Source of the DNA: Asanoa ferruginea | Lineage (GTDB): Bacteria > Actinomycetota > Actinomycetes > Mycobacteriales > Micromonosporaceae | Assembly (NCBI RefSeq): GCF_003387075.1 | Contig: NZ_QUMQ01000001.1 | Span: 6,448,001-6,512,000 of the forward strand | DNA: 64,000 nt | Direction of reading: 5' to 3' | Shown: positions 59,776 through 64,000 of the stretch, piece after piece | How the letters are laid out: the number at the start of each line of letters is the position of its first letter | How positions within the stretch are numbered: position 1 is the stretch's first letter | Position numbers and translations under genes: made by a program | The notes under the pieces: model-generated | Seen by the model: the letters and a program-made list of their open reading frames with translations, nothing else | Told to the model about the DNA's origin: nothing | Databases searched by the model: none

Positions 59776-60963
59776 TCAGGACAGAGCGCCGCGGAGGCGC
59801 TGGCGGATCTCCGCGTGCTGGCCGGTCTCCACCACGATCAGTCCGATAAGGATGACCACCAGGCCGGCCAGCCCGGCGAGCGGTGGGAGGACGGCGGCGG
59901 CCGGCGCGACGAGCAGGAGCGCGCAGGCGGTCAGCAGCCGCGGAAGGCTGCGCGTGCGGTGCATCCGGTGCTCGAACACCAGATGCCCGGCGAGGTAGAG
60001 CGCCAGGCCGCCGAAGAGCGCGAGCGCGGAGAACAGGCCCAGCGGCTCGCTCTCGCCGGCGTGCGCCAACACGCCCTCGACACCGAGCGCGGCGAGCACG
60101 ATGCCGGCGACGATGGGGAAGTGGCCGTAGGTGTAGGCCTCGATGGCCAGGTCGACCCGGGCCCGGCCCGGCTCCTGGTCGAGCCGCCGCTCAGCCGCGA
60201 GCGACACCACGTCGAAGTAGAGCCACCACAGGCAGATCGCCGTCGCGACCCCGAGCACGGCCGCGACCAGCAATGACACGCTGACCGGCTGATCGGCGGC
60301 GCCGACACCGATGGCGACGACCGACTCGCCGATGGCCAGGATGATGAACAGGCCGTGTCGCTCGGTCAGGTGTGCCGGGCTGTGCAGCCGCCACTCCCCG
60401 CGCCGGGCGGTCAGGTAGATGCCGACCCAGTCGACCAGCACGGCGATGCCGAAGAGCGCGAGTTGCGCCGCGCCGCCCAGCAACGCGCCGGAGACCAGCA
60501 ACGCGGCCGCCACCGTTATCGGCAGCCAGCTGATCGCGATCTGATGCCGCAGTGGTGCGTCACCGGCGGCGGCCACGGTGTAGACCGCGAGGTGCACGCC
60601 GCGGACCAGCAGGTAGGCGCAGACCAGAACGAGTGGGCCGTCGAGCCCGCCGGGCGCGTCGTGCCAGGCCTCGGGGATGGCCAGCGCGACCACGAACATC
60701 GCCACCATCGCGACAACCATGCCGGTGCGCAGAATCCCTTCGTCGGCCCGTGAATGGTTGCCCAGCCACGTGTAGCCGGACCAGGTGCCCCACAGCAACG
60801 CCAGCGTCAAGAGCCCTTGCAGGACTCCGGTCGCGGTGTGCTCGTGCGCCATGTAGCCGGTGATCTGGGTGACCGCGAAGACGTAGACGAGGTCGAAGAA
60901 CAACTCGAACGGGGTCGCCCGATGCTCTTCGGTGACGGGTCGGACCCGCGCCTGGATCGCCAT
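59776..60963 (-). CDS. LtrA-family membrane protein (low-temperature-requirement type), 395 aa
   Basis: About eleven hydrophobic helices. The LtrA signature FELFFDLVYVFAVTQITG lies near residues 18-35, and HGLFIILAIGESVVAIGVG and EAYTYGHFPIVAGIVL are conserved regions. The family was named from a Listeria low-temperature mutant; the biochemical role is unknown. ATG 60963. No operon partner on the same strand. Confidence 0.9.
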   Translation of the reverse strand: MAIQARVRPVTEEHRATPFELFFDLVYVFAVTQITGYMAHEHTATGVLQGLLTLALLWGTWSGYTWLGNHSRADEGILRTGMVVAMVAMFVVALAIPEAWHDAPGGLDGPLVLVCAYLLVRGVHLAVYTVAAAGDAPLRHQIAISWLPITVAAALLVSGALLGGAAQLALFGIAVLVDWVGIYLTARRGEWRLHSPAHLTERHGLFIILAIGESVVAIGVGAADQPVSVSLLVAAVLGVATAICLWWLYFDVVSLAAERRLDQEPGRARVDLAIEAYTYGHFPIVAGIVLAALGVEGVLAHAGESEPLGLFSALALFGGLALYLAGHLVFEHRMHRTRSLPRLLTACALLLVAPAAAVLPPLAGLAGLVVILIGLIVVETGQHAEIRQRLRGALS

Positions 60964-60973
60964 GGCCGGGACC

Positions 60974-61562
60974 TTACCGAAGCCGGTCCCACCCGCCCGG
61001 GTGCGCGATCCGGAACTCTTTGTTCCAGGTCATGGCCGGGAGCAGCGACGCCACCGGCATGAGGCCGGCCAGGAGGTCGCCGTCGTAGTCGGTGATGTAG
61101 CGGCAGTCGCTGCGGTCACCTGCTGCGACGCTCTCCCACAGCACCATCTCGACCAGGCTGATCGAGAACCGGTCGACGTAGGGCTCGTCGAAGTGGGGAT
61201 CGATGTAGACGGCCGGGTCGTCACCACGGTCGCAGGCGCACCATGAACTCGGCGGTGGCCTGGTGGGTGCAGCGGAAGGCAAGCATTCCGTCGGCGGGGT
61301 AGTACTCCAGGTCCTCGAGTTCGTAGAGGTCGCCGTTGCGGCTGGTCAGGTCGGGATGGCGGCCGATGAGTTGGTAGCCCTGCCGGACCACGTCGGGAAG
61401 CCGCACCCCGAGTTCCTCTTCGGCCGCGTCGAGTTCGGCGTCGCTGACGTCGTTGGACTCTCTGATCGGCTCGGCCCACCCGGCGGCGAAGCCGTAATGG
61501 AAGTCCCAGACGTCTTCGCAGGTGTCGAGGTCGCGCAATCCCGCGACGATGTCGAAGCTCAC
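60974..61562 (-). pseudogene. SMI1/KNR4-like protein gene with a frameshift
   Basis: The N-terminal frame starts GTG 61562 (VSFDIVAGLRDLDTCEDVWD) and contains ELGVRLPDVVRQGYQLIGRH and YYPADGMLAFRCTHQATAEF, then hits a stop at 61221. The following residues CDRGDDPAVYID and FSISLVEMVLWESVAAGD continue in another frame to 60974. The joint at about 61235-61245 is repaired by removing one T (TTCATGG). SMI1/KNR4 proteins often serve as toxin-immunity proteins; no toxin gene is next to it. A sequencing error is possible. Confidence 0.7.
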
Positions 61563-61594
61563 GGCGCGCAAGCATAGGGCGCCGGCTGGGTCGG

Positions 61595-61957
61595 TCAGCG
61601 GCGGCGGGCGTAGTCGGCGAGCTCGCCGAAGTCGAGGGTCACGCAGGCCTCGTCGCCGAGGACCTCGGCGTCGTGGCCTGGCTGGACGGCGAACACGTCG
61701 CCCGGGCCGAGTTCCATCGTCGGTCCGTCGTCCATCATGACCCGCATCCGTCCAGACAGGACGTAGCCCAGGTGGGCGGTCTGGCAGGTGGGCGTGCCGG
61801 CGATCGGTTGGACGTTGGTGGTCCACCGCCAGCCCGGCTCGAACGTCACCCGGCCGATGGGGTGCCCCGAGAGCGTCACCATCTCGGCGAAGCCCTTGCC
61901 CTGGAACGTTCGGGTCTCATCGGGTGTGTTGAATGTCTTGCGTTCCAACGATTCCAT
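61595..61957 (-). CDS. Small cupin-domain protein, 120 aa
   Basis: Single cupin barrel: GRVTFEPGWRWTTNVQPIAG and TAHLGYVLSGRMRVMMDDGP then GPGDVFAVQPGHDAEVLGDE, with the usual His/Glu-type metal-site region partly changed. GGAGG lies 6 bp before the ATG at 61957. Function unknown; such proteins bind small ligands or act as isomerases. On the same strand as, and 19 bp downstream of, the maleylpyruvate isomerase-like gene, so possibly co-transcribed with the TetR module. Confidence 0.8.
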   Translation of the reverse strand: MESLERKTFNTPDETRTFQGKGFAEMVTLSGHPIGRVTFEPGWRWTTNVQPIAGTPTCQTAHLGYVLSGRMRVMMDDGPTMELGPGDVFAVQPGHDAEVLGDEACVTLDFGELADYARRR

Positions 61958-61976
61958 GACGGCCTCCACTCCGACG

Positions 61977-62624
61977 TTACGCCGGAGCCGCGCCCGGGGT
62001 GGTCGGTTGGCTCAGCGCGGCCGCACCAGGGCCGGACAGCTGCCCCAGCAGTGCGCGGCGGCCGGTCAGAAGCAGCAGGATCGCGAGGATCGGGCCCTCG
62101 ATCACGGGGCCGTCGCCGGCGCGGAAGTTGGCGTCGGTGCTGACGAATGCGTACCCCCGCAGCTCTTTCATCGCGGGGAAGAGGAAGGGGCGCGACCAGA
62201 TCCGGGCGGCGGCGGCCGCGGCCGCGTGCGGCGGGACGTCGTGGCGGCGGCCGAGCGGCGCCATGATGTCCTGGCCGTGCACCAGCACGTCGATGAGCGC
62301 CTCGTTGGCGGTCACGAACGGCACATGCCGGCGCGAGCCGATGTGGCCGCGGATCTCGGCGATCAGCTCTTCCGTGGGCATCGCGGCCTTGGCGCACGCC
62401 GCCTCGCGGGTGGCCCGGAAGACGTCGAAGCGGTAGCGGGCCAGGCCGCGCAACGCTTCGCCGGCGCCGACGTGCTGGAGGGTGAGGTGGGCGGTGACGT
62501 CGCGCACCGTCCATCCGGCACAGAGCGACGGTTGCCGCCACTCGTCGTCGGTCAGCTCCGCGAGTTGGTCGGTCAGGGTGCGGCGCTGGTCGTCGATGAC
62601 GCGCCACAGCTCGTCACGGTGCAT
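61977..62624 (-). CDS. Maleylpyruvate isomerase/DinB-like (TIGR03083-type) protein, 215 aa
   Basis: Opens with a DinB-like helical bundle: DDEWRQPSLCAGWTVRDVTA followed by HLTLQHVG, with the conserved His/Trp; ANEALIDVLVHGQDIMAPLG carries the second metal His pair. The family covers mycothiol-dependent enzymes of actinobacteria, most with unknown substrates. Its start overlaps the TetR stop region by 11 bp, so it is the direct operon partner of the repressor. Confidence 0.85.
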   Translation of the reverse strand: MHRDELWRVIDDQRRTLTDQLAELTDDEWRQPSLCAGWTVRDVTAHLTLQHVGAGEALRGLARYRFDVFRATREAACAKAAMPTEELIAEIRGHIGSRRHVPFVTANEALIDVLVHGQDIMAPLGRRHDVPPHAAAAAAARIWSRPFLFPAMKELRGYAFVSTDANFRAGDGPVIEGPILAILLLLTGRRALLGQLSGPGAAALSQPTTPGAAPA

Positions 62625-63180
62625 CGGTGCCTCCCATCAGCGCCTCGACGAGCGGGGTCAGCCGCCCGGCGGGGTCGAAGGCCGGATCCGGGTTGGCCAG
62701 CTCGTGCAGGATCAGCCCGGAATAGGCGTTCATCAGGATGGGCGCGTCGCGCTCGGGGTCGGCCGACCCGGCGACCCGCAGCCACATCGTGAACCAGGCG
62801 TCGACCCGGCTGCCGGCGGCCAGCAGCGCCGCGCGCAGGGCCGGATGGTGTGCGGCCTCGACGAGGATCACGTAGCGGGCCAGTGTCAGCGTCCGGTGTG
62901 GACCGACGGCGTCGCGGGCGACCGTGGCGAGCACGGCGGTCAGCTCGGCCGGAGTGGTGGGCGTGGTCCGGGCGGCGAGGTCGTCCCAGTTGGCCTTCTC
63001 GCGGGCGGCGAACCGCTCCACCACCCCGTCGAGGAGCGCGTCGCGGGTGCGGAACAGGTTGGAGGTGGCGCCGGCGGGCAGGCCGGCCTCGGCGTCGACC
63101 GCGCGGTGGGTCACCGCGCGCACCCCGTCCGTGCCGAGCAGGGTGATCGCGGCGTCGAGAACGTCTTCGCGGCGGCCCAT
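62614..63180 (-). CDS. TetR-family transcriptional regulator, 188 aa
   Basis: N-terminal helix-turn-helix: REDVLDAAITLLGTDGVRAV then THRAVDAEAGLPAGATSNLF, followed by a helical ligand-binding domain (about 60-188). ATG 63180. Two identical-type dyads, ACTAC-N4-GTAGT, lie just upstream, indicating autoregulation. It should control the maleylpyruvate isomerase-like and perhaps the cupin gene downstream. Confidence 0.92.
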   Translation of the reverse strand: MGRREDVLDAAITLLGTDGVRAVTHRAVDAEAGLPAGATSNLFRTRDALLDGVVERFAAREKANWDDLAARTTPTTPAELTAVLATVARDAVGPHRTLTLARYVILVEAAHHPALRAALLAAGSRVDAWFTMWLRVAGSADPERDAPILMNAYSGLILHELANPDPAFDPAGRLTPLVEALMGGTDAP

Positions 63181-63189
63181 GCCGCCGAG

Positions 63190-63224
63190 ACTACATCCGT
63201 AGTGTGATCGACTACAAGTGTAGT
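63190..63224. promoter_or_regulatory. Two TetR-type dyads ACTAC-N4-GTAGT
   Basis: ACTACATCCGTAGT (63190-63203) and ACTACAAGTGTAGT (63211-63224) share both arms and are 21 bp apart, two helical turns, 10 bp upstream of the TetR start. This is a strong candidate for cooperative binding and autorepression. Confidence 0.8.
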
Positions 63225-64000
63225 TAGAACCGCGGGTCGTTGCCGGCCGAGGTGTCGATCCGCAGGTTCAGCGCCCGGGCGATCGCGCCGAACGAGACGT
63301 AGGAGAAGTTGGTCGCGTCGCGCGACTCGTCGACGCCCGGGCCGGTCTCCGGCTCGTCGTGGGTCACCAGCAGGCCCTCGCGGTAGTCGCCGACCGGGCG
63401 GTTGGTCACCGCGAGCCCGTCGGAGCCGTTGACGTCGTCGACCCCGCGCACGCCACGGACCCGGAAGGTGCCGAGCGGGCGGTTGCGGCCTTCCCGGTCG
63501 TACACCGTGTAAGTGTCGTCGCCCTGGCTCGAGACGATGACGTAGCCGCGCCCGCCGTGTCCGTAGTAGACGTCGACCCCCTCGGCGTCGGCGGTGAGGT
63601 GAGTGCCGCCAAAGCCCGTGTCGCTGGGGTCGATCGGCGCGCACTCCTCGGTCTCGGGGTCGTAGGCGTCGTGGATGCCGAAGTCGCGCACCCGGTCGAC
63701 CAGCCGCGGCGCGACCCGCCCGGTGAGCGGGAGCTGGATCCGCCAGACGCCGACGTCTTCCTGCGCGGCGTAGAGCGCGCCGGAGGCCTGGTCGACCGCG
63801 ACGCCTTCGAGCTGCGGCAGGGCGCCGGGCTCGTCGCACGGCGTCCAGGTGGTGCCGTCCGGCAGCGGGAAGCTGCGCGGCATGGTGATCGTCCGGACGC
63901 CGGTGTAGCCGAGCTTGCCACCGACCTCGACGATCCGCGCGGTCGCGACCGTGGTCGCGCCCTCCTGCGTGATCACCGCGTAGGTCTCGCCCCGCTTCGG
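63224..64000 (-). CDS. C-terminal part of a beta-propeller phytase (runs off right edge)
   Basis: The frame is open from the right edge to the stop at 63224. It contains repeated propeller blades: LEGVAVDQASGALYAAQEDV, THLTADAEGVDVYYGHGGRG and YVIVSSQGDDTYTVYDREG, with DVNGSDGLAVTN near the end. These match calcium-dependent 3-phytases, which remove phosphates from inositol hexakisphosphate. The start and probably a signal peptide lie outside the window. The last bases overlap the outer TetR dyad. Confidence 0.88.
   Translation of the reverse strand, partial: PKRGETYAVITQEGATTVATARIVEVGGKLGYTGVRTITMPRSFPLPDGTTWTPCDEPGALPQLEGVAVDQASGALYAAQEDVGVWRIQLPLTGRVAPRLVDRVRDFGIHDAYDPETEECAPIDPSDTGFGGTHLTADAEGVDVYYGHGGRGYVIVSSQGDDTYTVYDREGRNRPLGTFRVRGVRGVDDVNGSDGLAVTNRPVGDYREGLLVTHDEPETGPGVDESRDATNFSYVSFGAIARALNLRIDTSAGNDPRF

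Overview
The window is very GC-rich, coding-dense DNA with many GTG starts, frequent 1- and 4-base stop/start overlaps, actinobacterial regulators (SARP/BTAD, LacI, ROK, MocR, AraC, TetR, DesK-type two-component) and a class F sortase. This fits a filamentous actinomycete chromosome; Micromonosporaceae is my best guess from protein style, not from a marker gene. I see no transposase, integrase, tRNA, rRNA or CRISPR array.

Layout. (A) 1-9914: an operon on the minus strand with a Gfo/Idh oxidoreductase and a large GH38 alpha-mannosidase-like enzyme, followed by a chain of tiny ORFs leading into a gene that leaves the left edge. Next to it are two phytanoyl-CoA-dioxygenase-like enzymes, an alpha/beta hydrolase and two AraC regulators. 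(B) 10005-23522: membrane protein, histidine kinase/response regulator pair, hydrolase, LOG-type nucleotidase, MocR regulator with divergent aquaporin and two NAD(P)-enzymes, flavohaemoglobin, EamA and MFS transporters. (C) 23570-49414: about 26 kb of sugar catabolism: SGNH esterase and GH36; ABC permeases, GH95 and a lipoprotein binding protein with a ROK regulator; Gfo/Idh, GH38-like and GH127; then a LacI regulator divergent from a second ABC system, GH63-like, GH2 and GH172 enzymes. (D) 49420-64000: secreted M15-like and SGNH proteins, a frameshifted methyltransferase, SARP regulator, Hsp70-like membrane protein, DNA glycosylase, sortase with a small surface protein, LtrA, a frameshifted SMI1-type gene, cupin, TetR module and a beta-propeller phytase leaving the right edge.

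How it works together. The glycosidases of region C have no visible signal peptides, while both binding proteins are lipoproteins. The simplest reading is that oligosaccharides cut elsewhere are imported by two ABC systems and taken apart in the cytoplasm by exo-enzymes for galactose, fucose, arabinofuranose and mannose-type residues. Neither ABC system has an ATPase gene here, so a shared MsiK-like ATPase is expected elsewhere.

The most unusual signal is at two gene junctions (about 216-466 and 11344-11700). In both, a minisatellite has grown out of a 4-base stop/start overlap (ATGA or GTGA) between two genes, and the copies at the two ends still carry the upstream stop and the downstream start. 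At the first, three tiny ORFs are chained by ATGA overlaps. At the second, one 109-codon ORF bridges kinase and regulator with GTGA at each end. Both leave an unbroken path for translational coupling. A third minisatellite (15-bp units) lies in frame inside the GH2 gene.
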